DNA of 64,000 bases from the NCBI GenBank assembly GCA_911728435.2, contig OU452202.1:14921135-14985134 (forward strand), in the 5' to 3' direction. The notes beneath the pieces were generated by a model that saw only the letters and a list, made by a program, of their open reading frames with translations, made no database searches and was not told the origin of the DNA. A program made the translations under genes and the position numbers. Origin of the DNA: Apoderus coryli (taxonomy: Eukaryota; Arthropoda; Insecta; Coleoptera; Attelabidae). Positions 10,185-21,534 of this stretch are shown in pieces. The first letter of the stretch is position 1, and every line of letters begins with the position of its first letter.

Positions 10185-10264
10185 ATTTTGAGTTGTTACT
10201 CGCCAAACTTAGGTACCTCGGGTTTGATGAATCGTCACTGAGCTGGTTTACAGGATACTTATAT
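10185..10264 (+). pseudogene. LINE 2 reverse transcriptase, 5' piece
   Basis: Encodes FELLLAKLRYLGFDESSLSW then FTGYLY, the fingers/palm segment just before the PQG block. It stops exactly where a DNA transposon begins at 10265 and resumes at 13139. Joining across with one copy of the 7-bp duplication keeps the frame: TGYLY followed by [15 protein letters not shown]. Confidence 0.85.
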
Positions 10265-13131
10265 CAAAGATTAATCTACACAATAGATAGTCAGCGTATA
10301 TGGGAAATAAAACAAAAATTGAAACTGTCTCGACACGAGCTACATCTATTAGAAAAACATGCAACCATGGAAATTGTAGATGGCGTTATATGTATTGTGT
10401 TGAAATAAAATAATCATATGGGCAATGTTAGACAAGGACGAGTATACTTTCCCCTATGAGGTGGGAGTTTGTTTTTATATTATAGGTATCATATATGTAC
10501 TACTGTGCAGCAGTGTTTTTTGTTTAAAATTATATGGTATACGTATACCTATCTACGCAAAGATTAATGTGTATGGACGAAAATAAAAGAAATTACTATA
10601 ATAGTATAAATATACAGGGCTGGTTTATTAAATGTTTTAGACAATAATTTTAAATGACTAAAATAATATTATTTTAGTCATTTAATTTTAAATTTCGGAT
10701 ATAAGGATGCATCAAAAAGTTATATTTAAATTAACGAAATTTGGCGTTATAGATAGGACTTCCGGTTATTACCTGATTCAGTTTTAAGGATCAAACTCAA
10801 ACAGCAGATTCAACTTGTCGTTAACATTATGAAAAAATAAATCTCAGAGGCGGGTAAATTAAAGGGGCATACAGGCGTGAAATGCTACCCTAACTTTTTT
10901 ATGCACATTTTTTGCGTGTGTTTCAATTCGGAGATGTAAAATCTAACAAATTATATACGTAATAAATGTATCCTTCTGTGATATTGATAGAAAGTCATCG
11001 TTATCGCGTAATATCGATTTTAAGAAATGTTAATATTAAAAAGGCTGTGCTTTTTACAAGTTGCTGAAGTAAATAAGGTTTGAAATTTCCAGCATGACAA
11101 TAATTATTTAAAAAAATACGGTTTCGAAATGCAGGATGTAAAAAATTAGAATTTTTAATCTGTTTTTAATGAAAATTTAAATCTATTGAGAAATATGGTT
11201 CAGGGTTTTTGTGAAATGTATTTTACTCCAAAGATTCTACTCATCGATTATAACCGAATTAATTTACTCAAAAATATCTATACTAGTAAAATAACACAAT
11301 TATCACAATTAGATTCAAATTCGGCAACGCCGAATTGAAAAAAAACTTACAGTCTCCCTAATATTGGTTTTTGTGCAATGATCATAAAACTTTAAAAAAC
11401 TAACGATTTATGTAGATTGTATTGTTAACACGTTTCGTAAAAAGCTTTAAAAACCCACCAACAGGGTGTTAAAAGTATCACGACAATAACTTTTTTCATG
11501 TTTTAACAAGTACAATCGTCTGCTTCAGATTGATCCTTAAAAACTGAATAACAGTTTCTCTATATAAAAAAATAAAACTCGTAAATATCATCCCCAAACA
11601 TTTAATTTGAATACAATTACATAACACCATATTTGAAAGTAAATAAAAAAAACAGCATTACCTAGTTTGACAGATTTGCAAATTGCAAATCAAAGTATCT
11701 GTGTATACAGGGTGTTGCATAAGTACTTGTACAAACTTTAAAGGGTGATTCTTTGACTAATTTTAAGATACAAATTTCATATGTACATGGGTCCGCTACG
11801 GCTTGGTTTTCGTGATACAGGTAGTTCAAAAAGAATATTATATTTAGGATTATATGCTTGTTCAATAGCATCGCAATTTGGTGCAATTCGGGATACAGGT
11901 GTATTGATGACACCAGAGCTGTCAAAAGAGCTAATAAAAAATACGAAAAGTAACAAAATACAAATATCATTCAAAAGACAACAATGCACATAATAGTCGG
12001 TACCAAGCCAAATAGGTAGTAGGTAAATATAGATTTATTTTGTTTCGGGCTTGGGCTTGGCACCGACTTATTGTAATCAAAACTACCCACCAAACGGATA
12101 CATTTAATTTTACGCAGATGCTCAAAATGTTAACTTTCTTTCATTAATAGAGACCTGTGAAGTGAGCTTACCTCTTACGCCCACGTATTAAGTACTAAGT
12201 TTCAGTTATCAGTTATAATTTTTTATTTTCCAAGAAAGCGAAACGAGATATTTAAAACGGCATTGCGCCGCCCTCATGTATACCTCCGGGGGCGGCATCG
12301 AAAATCGCTACACGTCACAAACTTGTAAATGCTTAGAACTACCCATATATCAAATTTCTATTTTCTATCTTTTTTGTTTCATACCCAAAGCCCTATTCCT
12401 ACCGAACTTATTATTTACCCGAAGAAACATTAAAAAGAAGTAAAATTTAAGTACCTAAACCGATAAAGTGGAACTTATACCTGATGAAGAGACAGACTAT
12501 TATAATAGGTATACCTAATATAATATAGGTAGCACTGATAATTTTTTTATTATAGGTATTATAAGATCTACAACAATCTTGTTACATCTTTGCCACATTG
12601 TCTACGTGAAATATTTAGTCAAAAGTATGTTTCGTCTAAAAGCTTTTCATTTAACGATTGTTCGCCACTGATCATGGGACTGGTCTAGTCTTGAAACATG
12701 TATGACATGGATTAAATATTATATTAAATTTAATTCATAGAGATTAGGCTTTTATTTCAATACTGTACTTGTAATAAATCACCCTGTGTGTTTCTTTTAC
12801 CGACGAATTGGCAACAGCACGACACACACCACATTCGCTTGTTTTTTTTTCTACCCTCCCTGCGTATCCCCTCCAGATTAATACAGAATTTCATCAATTT
12901 CTCTCTCTGACAATACAGCATTGCCGGTGCATATCTGTTGCAAATGATCTAAATAATTGTTATACGTTGCGTTTTGTTTTTGATATTAATAAACTACAAA
13001 ACGGTTTCTGGCTGTGACAATACTGCTCTATGCTTTACACGCTAGTCTACGCCACGTAGTGGCAGGCATACTTAGAGATGTTCTGATTTTAATGCATTGG
13101 GCTGACTATCTATTGTGTAGATTAATCTTTG
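10265..13131. mobile_element. 2.87-kb DNA transposon with 30-bp perfect TIRs and 7-bp TSD
   Basis: The left terminus CAAAGATTAATCTACACAAT AGATAGTCAG (10265-10294) is the exact reverse complement of 13102-13131. Both sides are flanked by CTTATAT (10258-10264 and 13132-13138), and the LINE frame is restored if the element and one CTTATAT are removed. A 7-bp duplication, ~30-bp inverted repeat and CA start are compatible with P-like elements but do not prove that. Inside I see no convincing transposase; short frames near 11660-11990 and 12810-13010 lack domain signatures. It is probably non-autonomous. Confidence 0.92.
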
Positions 13132-13138
13132 CTTATAT

Positions 13139-14330
13139 GGTCGAAAGCAGAGAGTAAAGTTACATCGAGAGTTCTCGGGATGGTCACAAACCAGAAGTGG
13201 TGTACCACAAGGAAGCATTCTTGGACCGCTTTTGTTCTCTCTTTACATCTTTGACATTTTAATATCATTTCAGCACTCCAATATACACATGTATGCAGAT
13301 GATATACAAGTATATTCGTCCTTTACTTCCGCTAAGGCAGCGACTGTCTTGAATATTATAATAGGGAACTAACACAGTTTTCTGGTTGGTGCGCTGATAA
13401 CGGATTGCGCTTGAATCCTAAAAAGACCGTGGCCTTGTGCATTGGTAATGCGCGTCATAGCAGTGCGATTACTCAGCAGTTTAGCGTTCGAATTGGCAGC
13501 GATATTATCTCTTGGATTCAAAAAGTTCGCGATTTAGGTGTTGTGATTGATTCTCATTTGAATTTCAACGAGCATTGCAGCAGTGTATGCAAGAATTCCC
13601 TTTTTAAATTACGCTCTATATATCATCTGACACATCTCGTGGATGAGTCTAATAAGCTCAAATTGATTAAAGCTCTAATTTACCCACAACTTGATTATTG
13701 TTCTTCTGTTTATTTTTATTTTTTGTTCGAGTATAATAGGTTGAAGTTGCAGAGAGTGCAGAACTCATGTGTTCGATTTGTGTGCACAGTTCCTTTTGCG
13801 GCACATGTCACTCCTTTTTATGAGAGATTGGGGGTACCGAAGTTGAATGCCAGATTCGAGTACCTATACACCTCATTACTACAGAAAATCTACCATTCCG
13901 GAGAGCCTCAGTATTTGTATAGTTTGTTGTGTAGACGTTCGAGTGTGCATGATGTTAATATACGGGGTAATACATTTACAATCCCTAAGCATCAGAAATC
14001 AAAATTTCAGGGTTCTTTTTCATATACGGTCTCACTGCTTTTAAATAAAGTGATTGATATAATTGACTTACCATTAAACCTATTTCAGAGAGAAGTGAAA
14101 CTAAGAATTTACCCATAGGCTCAATGTTTTGTTAATTGTGGATGGGTTCTTTTTTTTCTTTTTTTTTTTAATTGTAACATTTTTCTTTTTTTTTCTATTT
14201 TTTGTACATTTGTATCTCTTAGGTAGAGTGGAAGAGTGGCATTAGCCAAACCTCGAACCTTTTGTGTGATTGTAATTTTTTTTTTGCATTTTCACAATAA
14301 ATCATTTATTATTATTATTATATTATTATT
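13139..14330 (+). pseudogene. LINE 2 reverse transcriptase, 3' piece and tail
   Basis: Starting at the transposon boundary: [20 protein letters not shown], then [15 protein letters not shown] (catalytic YADD), a frameshift near 13360, then a 237-codon open stretch (13405-14118) covering the thumb: LNPKKTVALCIGN, GSDIISWIQKVRDLGVVIDS, LIKALIYPQLDYCSSVYFYF, RLKLQRVQNSCVRFVC. It closes with LREVKLRIYP-type sequence and TAG. The 3' UTR ends in an (ATT)n tail at 14306-14332. It is a 5'-truncated Jockey/CR1-like element of a different lineage from LINE 1. Confidence 0.9.
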
Positions 14331-14653
14331 AAATGCAATGTGGTTTATGCACGATGGTGCATCAGCGCATTTTAGTCGGGGTGTGGAATTATTCGCAAAT
14401 ATTCTTGGTATGTTGAAAAATGTTTTAAATTTTGACCTCGTAAACGAAGCAACATATGAAAAAAAAAATAGACGGATAAAAAATATCGAAATTAAATTAC
14501 AGTCAGTGGCGTACATTTATTTACAAAAAAACTTTAACACCTTGTATCTTGCAAACAATGTATTTACAGACGTACGTTTATGGAAACGTTTTTTCATGAA
14601 ATGACCTGAGAAATGACCCCCTTAAATATTTCCGCGCCTGTTTGAACCACGCT
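14331..14653 (+). pseudogene. Mariner-like element remnant
   Basis: Starts right after the LINE tail with MWFMHDGASAHFSRGVELFA, the second catalytic aspartate region of a mariner DDE transposase. The third-aspartate block is missing. The right end, CCTGTTTGAACCACGCTGTA followed by TA, looks like a mariner inverted-repeat terminus. An internal deletion is likely. Confidence 0.65.
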
Positions 14654-15045
14654 GTATATTGGTTCCTTGGAGTTTAGATCTTTGAGAACGAAAAATATGA
14701 CATGTCAATGTGAAGACCCGTATGGAATATTTTTCAAGGTCACATTCAAGGACACGATCTGAATGTTCATTTACCACCTGAATTTAGTAAAATATACAAT
14801 TCGCTTACTATAACCGCTAAGCTAATTTTCATGGTTATTTAGACATGGCAACATCCATATAGAAGCCACATCATGTTTGAGAATTATTCATAAAATATTC
14901 ATACCACAATAATGGCAATATAATAGAAAGCGTATAATATTCAATCTGTAGGTATGTAATCTATTTAAGAGCAACAAGTGTTTGTAATGTTTACTTTAGA
15001 TACACATTTGAATTATAAATGTTACAAAATGACTTCAATATCTAC

Positions 15046-15158
15046 CTTGTGGATAGTTCGTGGACTTAAATTAATATGACCCGGTGGAATAGGTTTCCTA
15101 CCAAGTGCCACTTCTGTTTGTGTGGCTTGTGTTTTCATTGGTGTCCGTTTAATTTTAT
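15046..15158 (-). CDS. Internal exon 5 of minus-strand host gene
   Basis: A 113-bp exon, acceptor TTGTTACAG, donor CACAAG|GTAGAT. It encodes [20 protein letters not shown] then [17 protein letters not shown]. The first Asp codon is split with exon 4. Density of Thr, Gln and Pro again suggests a linker, but [19 protein letters not shown] looks like a conserved motif. It ends in phase 0, which fits exon 6. Confidence 0.85.
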
Positions 15159-15335
15159 CTGTAACAAATAAGTACCTAACTTAAATGCATTTACAATAGG
15201 AAGATTTAGGGAATGTCCATATTTTAATAATTACAAGAATATTCTTTAAGAAATATAGTCCCAATTACTGTAATATATAATATACTAAACATTATAATGT
15301 CCAGCTATAAACAAAATAATTTAAGTATGATTTAC

Positions 15336-15517
15336 CTAATATTAGAATATTTTCTGATGGTTCTGGTTGTTTAGTGATAGGTTCAGTTTTCCTCACGTCT
15401 AGCAGTCGTTCCTGACTTTTTATTCTATTGAGATGGCTTGATGATGATGATAGAGACGACATGGCATCGTCAAAAGATGTTAGTGTATGAGATCTGGCAA
15501 AGCTCACATGCTTTTTG
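15336..15517 (-). CDS. Internal exon 4 of minus-strand host gene
   Basis: A 182-bp exon, acceptor AATTTTCAG, donor ATTAG|GTAAAT. It encodes KKHVSFARSHTLTSFDDAMS then SLSSSSSHLNRIKSQERLLD and TEPITKQPEPSENILIL. RSHTLTSF and RIKSQERL are basophilic-kinase-like sites. The first base completes a Gly codon begun by the GG at the end of exon 3, which is what decides the exon 3 donor. Confidence 0.85.
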
Positions 15518-16594
15518 CTGAAAATTATTGGTTTACATATTAATGTAAATGGTGACTATTACCTAGGCACTAATATTAGTTGTTATCAACATTAACACTA
15601 CTCATTTCTAAAATTTTTATCAAAGGTTGTGTGTTATAGAACCTTACTCGTCTTCTTGCCCTAACTTTTAAGGCAGATCTAGTAAGATATCGTATAGGTA
15701 TTTGATCAGTGAAGAAAAGGTTACTCAGATCCAACTCCTGGTATTATAAGAAATATACAGTAAAATCCTGGCAATCTACGATATTGTCGACACAGTTAAG
15801 ATCAATTAAACATGCAGCTGAGTGAAATCCAAAATCAATCCGTTTATGGGCTGGAGAGGCAAAGCTGCATTACTCCTAATGCAATAATAATTAACTGGAG
15901 ATAAAGTGGAAACCCAATCATAGTTCATCGATAAGATTATTCAAAGGCAGGTTTAATAAGTGATTCAGTTGCTGACGACAGGAGAAATTAAATGTAAACA
16001 ACGCAAATCTGAATTCTGCTAGTGCAATGGCAGTCAAAAGAAAGCACAATTAGATTGGCATGATTAAAATCATATGAAACAAACAGTTTTGTTCACTAAT
16101 ATTAAAGATTAAGCCGATGTGTTTCATAAACAACAACAGGAGGTATTTTGAACATTGCTGAGGAAAGTAATACCTCAACAACCGTCACAAATGTAATTTT
16201 CATGATTACGGAACGGGAACATACATTTATTCTCTTCCGACTACAAGCCGCATTCAGGACTATATTTCAAGATACTCTCTTTTAAAATACATATCAATTT
16301 AGATCCCACTCCACAAAGGCCAGATTGGGGGAAAGTCAACCAGGGTTTCCTCTAATTCAGACAACATAATTAAGTCCGATAATACTAAGGCTTTAAGAAA
16401 TCTGCTAGTAACATGACAGATACAGTCTATCATAGAGACAAGAAAAAAAAGATCAAATCTAATATTCTAAGTCAGATAAAGTAAGAATCATGCAGTAATA
16501 ATTTGATGATGTAATAGATGTAACATTATCCAACAGTACAATAATATGTGGAAGATCTTCACTTATTCTAATAGGACACCTAACTGAAGCATAC

Positions 16595-16798
16595 CCATGC
16601 GGTAAATGTGTGCTGGCCGGATTAATTGAGTGCGACTGCTCTAAAATCGATCTTGGCTTCTCCATTCTCACTGACTCATCATCCGATGGCATCCATGTAT
16701 ACCGGCTGGGGTCCGTATTGGCCTTTCGTCGAAAATAGGAGCTTTTCAACTCACGATCGTAATAGTACATTTCCGGTGTTACAGGCGCCCAAGGATTC
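16595..16798 (-). CDS. Internal exon 3 of minus-strand host gene
   Basis: A 204-bp exon, acceptor AATGTTTCAG. The donor is CATGG|GTATGC, chosen over a weaker AG|GTGTCC further on because only it keeps phase with exon 4. It encodes [20 protein letters not shown] then [40 protein letters not shown] and ASTHLPH. The aromatic-rich first half ([14 protein letters not shown]) looks conserved and may be structured; the rest is Ser/Pro-rich. Confidence 0.86.
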
Positions 16799-17059
16799 CT
16801 GAAACATTTATTATTTCCCATGAAGACAGGATATGTGTTCGATAACCTTTCCAATATTTTTTTGTCAACGGGATATTTTTCATGTGTTCATCCAGGCGCC
16901 GTTACTATAAAGTGGGTGAAAGTGTGGAAGAAAAAAGTGTGCAAGAAAATATATATGACACTAGATTAAATTGATGTATTTATTTTTATGTGCTTTTTGT
17001 TGCTCAAATAAGATGAGTTTTTATAAATGAAATAAATATTATTCGGTACATTATTACAA

Positions 17060-17720
17060 AATTGGGTCGACGAGGGATTCTAGATAAATTTTGCGATTAA
17101 CAAGTGTCAACAAATATTTGTTATCGATGATTAATTAATCAGATCATTGCACTTTGCATTACTTTTGATGCAGTTTACCAAGCCGAATGAGGTAATTCTA
17201 AACAATCGCTTCTTCAGGCATAGAAAATCGTTGTCGACGTAATTTATTTTTGATATGTGAGTACAAAAAGAGGCTATTGAGAGTTAAATCAGAGCTGTCG
17301 TACGGATGCCCTTCAAATCTATGTTTTGAGCGTTAAAACGTCATTTGAGTGATTCTTTTTTGACGATCCCTTTTCCCCATATCTCGGAATACTTCATACA
17401 ACAAATTCTTGTCTACCTAAAATTGACTGTTTTATTGGCACGGTAAGAAGTCTCTTCAAGCACAGCTATTGAATGTTTCCAACATTTGCTTTGACCAATG
17501 ACCCGAGCTTCTTTGAGCAATTGCCACACTAAGGTCGCTATCTTAGATGACGATCTTTCAGTATCAGGTCAGTCACACGATCTATATTTTCTGTAACAAC
17601 AGCTGATTTTAGCTGTCCTTCACCGTTCATGATTGAATTTAGAAAGCCAGCGAAACACGGCGAAAATTGTAATAAATCCCACACTGTAGTCAGGTTTTTG
17701 TCTATTGATGACCACTTTTC
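17060..17720 (-). pseudogene. Mariner-like transposase remnant
   Basis: On the minus strand a helix-turn-helix-like part (VVTENIDRVTDLILKDRHLR) is followed, after an internal deletion, by RFEGHPYDSSDLTLNSLFLY and SHIKNKLRRQRFSMPEEAI. The latter is the 'HPPYSPDL.P.DFFLFP.IK..LRGQRF' block of DD34D mariners in decayed form. Stops and frameshifts interrupt it throughout. No terminal inverted repeats were identified with confidence. Confidence 0.7.
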
Positions 17721-18289
17721 AGAGAGATTAATAGACTATAGATTACTCCTTGATACGTGTAATGATGATTCCCAGAAATCCCATAGGGTTTTAATGATCA
17801 ATTATTTATGTTTAAAATTAAATAAGTTTTCTAATTGATTGCCGCCACGTAGTGGAGTACTGTATACACAAATAATGGTCTTAATTTAGAACAAAATTAC
17901 ACTCTTTTAATCCTTCCCTGTGACTGCGCCATTACTCTATTACTTTACTATTTTTAATATTCATACATTTATCACAGTTTAGGTATGTTAGTTACTATCA
18001 AACGATAGTTACGAATCCAAGTTTCTCTCAATAAGATTTCCATTCCATTAAATCGCCCATAAATAAATAGACGCCACATTGCTCGCTCACACATATCATT
18101 CTAATTCACCATAAAGTCTATTACTAACTAACTTTATTCTCTAGTATAAAGTTTCGAACTTTCAATTTAATTTGATATTGAGGGCTTTCTATATGTGAAT
18201 TTGGTTATACGCAACTAAGCAAATATAGAGCAGGGTCCCTGGAGAATTTTGGGGTCATATATCATAGTTTCTGGACAAGTTTTATAATA

Positions 18290-18435
18290 GGTAGTCGACT
18301 TTATTCACAAAAAAGTTCACTAAGACAGGAAGTATTATAAAAATAGATGCACCAAGGGGAAGTCTAGTCAAGGCTACTCTTACTTAACCTAGTATACCTA
18401 CAACATTTAGAAAATTGACAGGTACAACGATTAAA
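18290..18435 (-). repeat. Possible LINE 3' UTR fragment
   Basis: The order GACTTTATTCAC ... GAAGTCTAGTC-AAGGCTACTCT-ACTTAACCT parallels GTCTTTATTGC ... GAAGTCTAGTTTATAGCTACTCTACATAACCT at 9145-9270, the 3' end of LINE 1. This suggests a solo 3' end of a related LINE. Confidence 0.5.
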
Positions 18436-18587
18436 AAACAGTCAATAGATAGCAGTTATAACTAATAATAGTATCTTGGCGAAGTCGTTGGATATAGGGA
18501 ACAGTTTTTGTAGTTTTTATTCAACCCCTGTGGCGGTGAGACTGATAACACATTTTGGTAATGGTCTTTCGGTTGATTGTACTACAG

Positions 18588-18808
18588 GCACAGTTTAATA
18601 TCCAGTTACTTCACTTCGTGTCGGAACGTTTTATCTCTCTGTCTTCAAAGCAATTCGCCGCTACTATAGTTATAGTATAGTATCTTATAGTATATATAGA
18701 TATAGTATAACATAGTAGTGGGCCCGAATGTGGCTGGGATTGCGACGAGTCGATGCCGTTTTTAGCGTCTACTGACCCTTCTTATCTATAGTTATTATTC
18801 TATGCTAC
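18588..18808 (-). mobile_element. MITE-like repeat with central palindrome, copy 1
   Basis: About 220 bp, nearly identical to the reverse complement of 60773-60988. The centre is an AT palindrome bounded by CGCCGCTACTATAG and its complement, with TATAGTATA repeats between. The outer parts are not inverted repeats of each other, so it is a dispersed hairpin-bearing repeat rather than a classic TIR MITE. Confidence 0.85.
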
Positions 18809-19010
18809 AGGTATAGTCTATTCAAAGTCAATGTAAAATATGTAAATTTATCGATTCTACCGGGGCTATCCGTTCCCATGCCTCTTTACATTAGAGAAGG
18901 GCATCGAATGCAGCGTTTTTTGATACATTTCTCCCTCGTATATAAGACGTATCATCAATCATGCCTGCCATGGGGATATAAAAGGATACCGACAGTAATA
19001 AAGATAACTA

Positions 19011-20960
19011 CAGTGCCTGGAAAAAGTATTGGGTTAATGATTAATCGAAAAAAAAAGGATCAGAGTTTGCAAATAAATACCGGGTCTCCCACCGGCAAGG
19101 CATTCGATCGATTATGGAGAAACTACACTGTGGAACAATCTGAAAATCAGGTGTTGTCCGTAGGTCGGCGGGACCAATTCGGCTAAAATGTTTTCAAGAA
19201 TCTAGTACTTCCGGTTATACTGGAAATGGGTGTCAACTTCCTTATTTTAAATACGACGCTATATAAATTATACATTTTTTGGATTCTTCTTGTAATTCTA
19301 AACATATTTCATGCATAATATGTTATACCAATCTCCAGCCGTTTTAGAAATATTTGAAATTTTATGTCAAAAATGACGTCAGAATAAAAAATAATAACAA
19401 TTTTTCTTATATGGAGGCTTTATTAATCTAATTTGTTATACCTAATATCCTAGGAGATATAGACCTACTTTAGGCGCCTTCGTATATTATTTTAGTAAAT
19501 ATTAATACAGGGTATTTGAAAAAAAGGGTAAAAAATCAAATTGAAAAAAGTGTCAAAATTCATAATTTTTAAATGGCAACCACACATTTTATATTTTTTT
19601 TATTTTTTTACATCAAAAATAAGGGCAAGTTTATTAAAGGATGTGTATCCCAAAAACTGATAGTTTTCAAAATATTGACAATTTTACATTTTTCTATTAC
19701 AATAGTGATAAGACTTTGAGTAATAAACTGTTGCCCTCAGGGACCCATATAGCTGACAAGCAATGCGTTTATAATTTATGTAGAGTCGTATTTAAAAAGA
19801 TAAATAAAATAAAATAAATATGATGTGAAAAGTATTTAGAAGATCAAGGTTAAAATTTTGAACATTTGTTAAAGTAATTTTTTTTATGAGTTGACCTTAG
19901 ATAAGCTTTGTTTCATACGGTCACGTATTAGATAATCAAATTCTTCACAGACTCGAAACTTTCGAATTTATGTATTATTATTAGTCTAACAACTTTTGAT
20001 GGTGGTTTGTGTATTTCTGGGTATTTGGCCACATGTTCTTGTTATCACTCTGTCACATTCTCCATAAATAATACACAAATTTAGATAGTATTCGTTAGTA
20101 TATTTTATAAGCACGCCATGATTATTACTACTAATTAATATCTTCAATTTGTCATAAGTGTTGATTATTTTTGTTATCTAAAGCCATCATCGCCAACTAA
20201 AATCAATTAAATTTCAAATTCATATCACTATTATAATAGAAAAATGTAAAATTGTCAATATTTTGAAAACTATCAGTTTTTGGGATAGACATCCTTTCAT
20301 AAACTTGCCTTTATTTTTGATGCAAAAAAATAAAAAAAATACAAAATGGGGGGTTGCCGTTTAAAAATTTTGAATTTTGACACTTTTTTCAATTTGATTT
20401 TTTACCCTCTTTTTCAAATACCCTGTATTAATATTTATTAAAAAAATATACGTAGGGGCCTAAAGTTGATCGATATCTCCTAGGATATTCTAACAAATTA
20501 AATTATGAGAGCTTTCATATACAACAAAAAATTGTTATTATTCTTTATTCTGAAAAAATCATTTTTGACATAAAATTTCAAACATTTCGAAAACGGCTGG
20601 CGATAGGTATAACATATTATGCATGAAATATGTTTGGAATTACAAGGAGAATCCAAAAAAAAAAATAATTTATATACGGTCGTATTTGAAATAAGGAAGT
20701 TGACATCCATTTCCGGTATAACCGGAAGTACTAGATTCTTGAAAATATTTTAGCCGAATTGGTCCGGTCGACCTACGGACTACACCTGATTTTCAGATTG
20801 TTCCACAGTGTAGTTTCTCCATAATCGATCGAATCCCTTCCCGGTGGGACACCCGGTATATGAATGAAACAAATTTTTTTTTAGATTAATAAAATGAAAG
20901 AAGATCTATCAAATTACATAATAATTTGTAATAAATCCATGAAACTTTTTGCAGTCACTG
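19011..20960. mobile_element. Tc1-like element shell, host of a foldback insertion
   Basis: The left end TACAGTGCCTGGAAAAAGTA and right end AACTTTTTGCAGTCACTGTA are Tc1-type inverted termini (CAGTG...CACTG) with TA on both sides. Only about 65 bp on the left and 100 bp on the right belong to it; the rest is the foldback element 19080-20856. No transposase remains, so it was probably a MITE or deleted Tc1 before the insertion. Confidence 0.65.
19080..20856. mobile_element. Foldback element 'F', ~640-bp inverted arms
   Basis: Begins CCGGGTCTCCCACCGG and ends CCGGTGGGACACCCGG, flanked by TA. Left arm 19080-19715 is repeated inverted at about 20220-20856, sharing CGATCGATTATGGAG, CTAGTACTTCCGGTTATAC and AAACTGATAGTTTTCAAAAT. 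A unique spacer of ~500 bp at the centre has no coding frame. The termini and TA target suggest mobilisation by a mariner-family transposase. Partial arms of the same family occur at 32090, 33880 and 59942. Confidence 0.88.
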
Positions 20961-21155
20961 TATCAGACACGGCCGGTATACAACACGGTATACGACACGA
21001 GCGGAACACGTTGGGAGTTTAAGCATCAAGATGTACATGAGCAAAGCCAGCGTCTTCTTTTAAATATTTATCATCAGTTAAGGTCTGAAAATAATGAAGT
21101 GACGAATACACATATAAAAATTTTACGTTCTATAGAAAATGTCACTGACTAAGTG
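20961..21155 (+). other. Unrecognised coding-like stretch
   Basis: An open frame directly right of the Tc1 end reads RPVYNTVYDTSGTRWEFKHQ then DVHEQSQRLLLNIYHQLRSE and NNEVTNTHIKILRSIENVTD before a stop. It has normal residue composition and would be helical, so it may be the C-terminal part of a gene or transposon ORF. An apparent splice acceptor TTTTTGCAG at 20945-20953 lies inside the Tc1 terminus and is not trusted. I do not recognise the protein. Confidence 0.35.
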
Positions 21156-21317
21156 AGTAAAATTTGTTGTTAGTTTATAATATCAGAAGCACATTATTAT
21201 AAATGTACCTACAAACAAAAACAGTCTTTTTCAACGTAAGTTTATATGTTGCAGCGGCAAGGAAAAATACAGTATATTAAAGAAGTAATCCATTGGATGC
21301 AGTAGAGTGTAATATAA

Positions 21318-21534
21318 TTACAATAAAAAAAACATACATCGTCTCCACTAATAATTTTTTTTTATTATTAAGATTACTTTATAAAAGGGGACATGTTTCG
21401 GAGTCCCGCTCCATCAACAGTCTTAAATTTAAATCTTAAGTATTAAAAAAACAACAAACATACGGGCAACGCCCTTGACAGACTAAAAAAAAAAAAAAAT
21501 ATTAGTGGAGACGATGTATGTTTTTTTATTGTAA
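21318..21534. mobile_element. 217-bp TIR element containing a hammerhead-like core
   Basis: TTACAATAAAAAAAACATAC plus ATCGTCTCCACTAATA (21318-21352) is repeated inverted at 21499-21534. The middle carries, on the minus strand (21390-21420), CTGTTGA, stem GGAG/CTCC, GAAAC, AT, GTC, i.e. the hammerhead core with a two-base-pair stem III. Sequences that should form stem I do not pair well, so the ribozyme is probably decayed. Confidence 0.65.

Noticed and set aside
11770..11993. Minus-strand exon (SSGVINTPVSRIAPNCDAIE...) of the host gene
   Set aside because: It has an acceptor-like CAG and an open frame, but its phase does not fit between exons 5 and 6, and it lies inside the 10265-13131 transposon.
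20945..21155. Plus-strand terminal exon with acceptor TTTTTGCAG
   Set aside because: The acceptor is part of a Tc1 inverted terminus (CTTTTTGCAGTCACTG), so the splice signal is probably accidental; only an unassigned coding-like stretch is reported.
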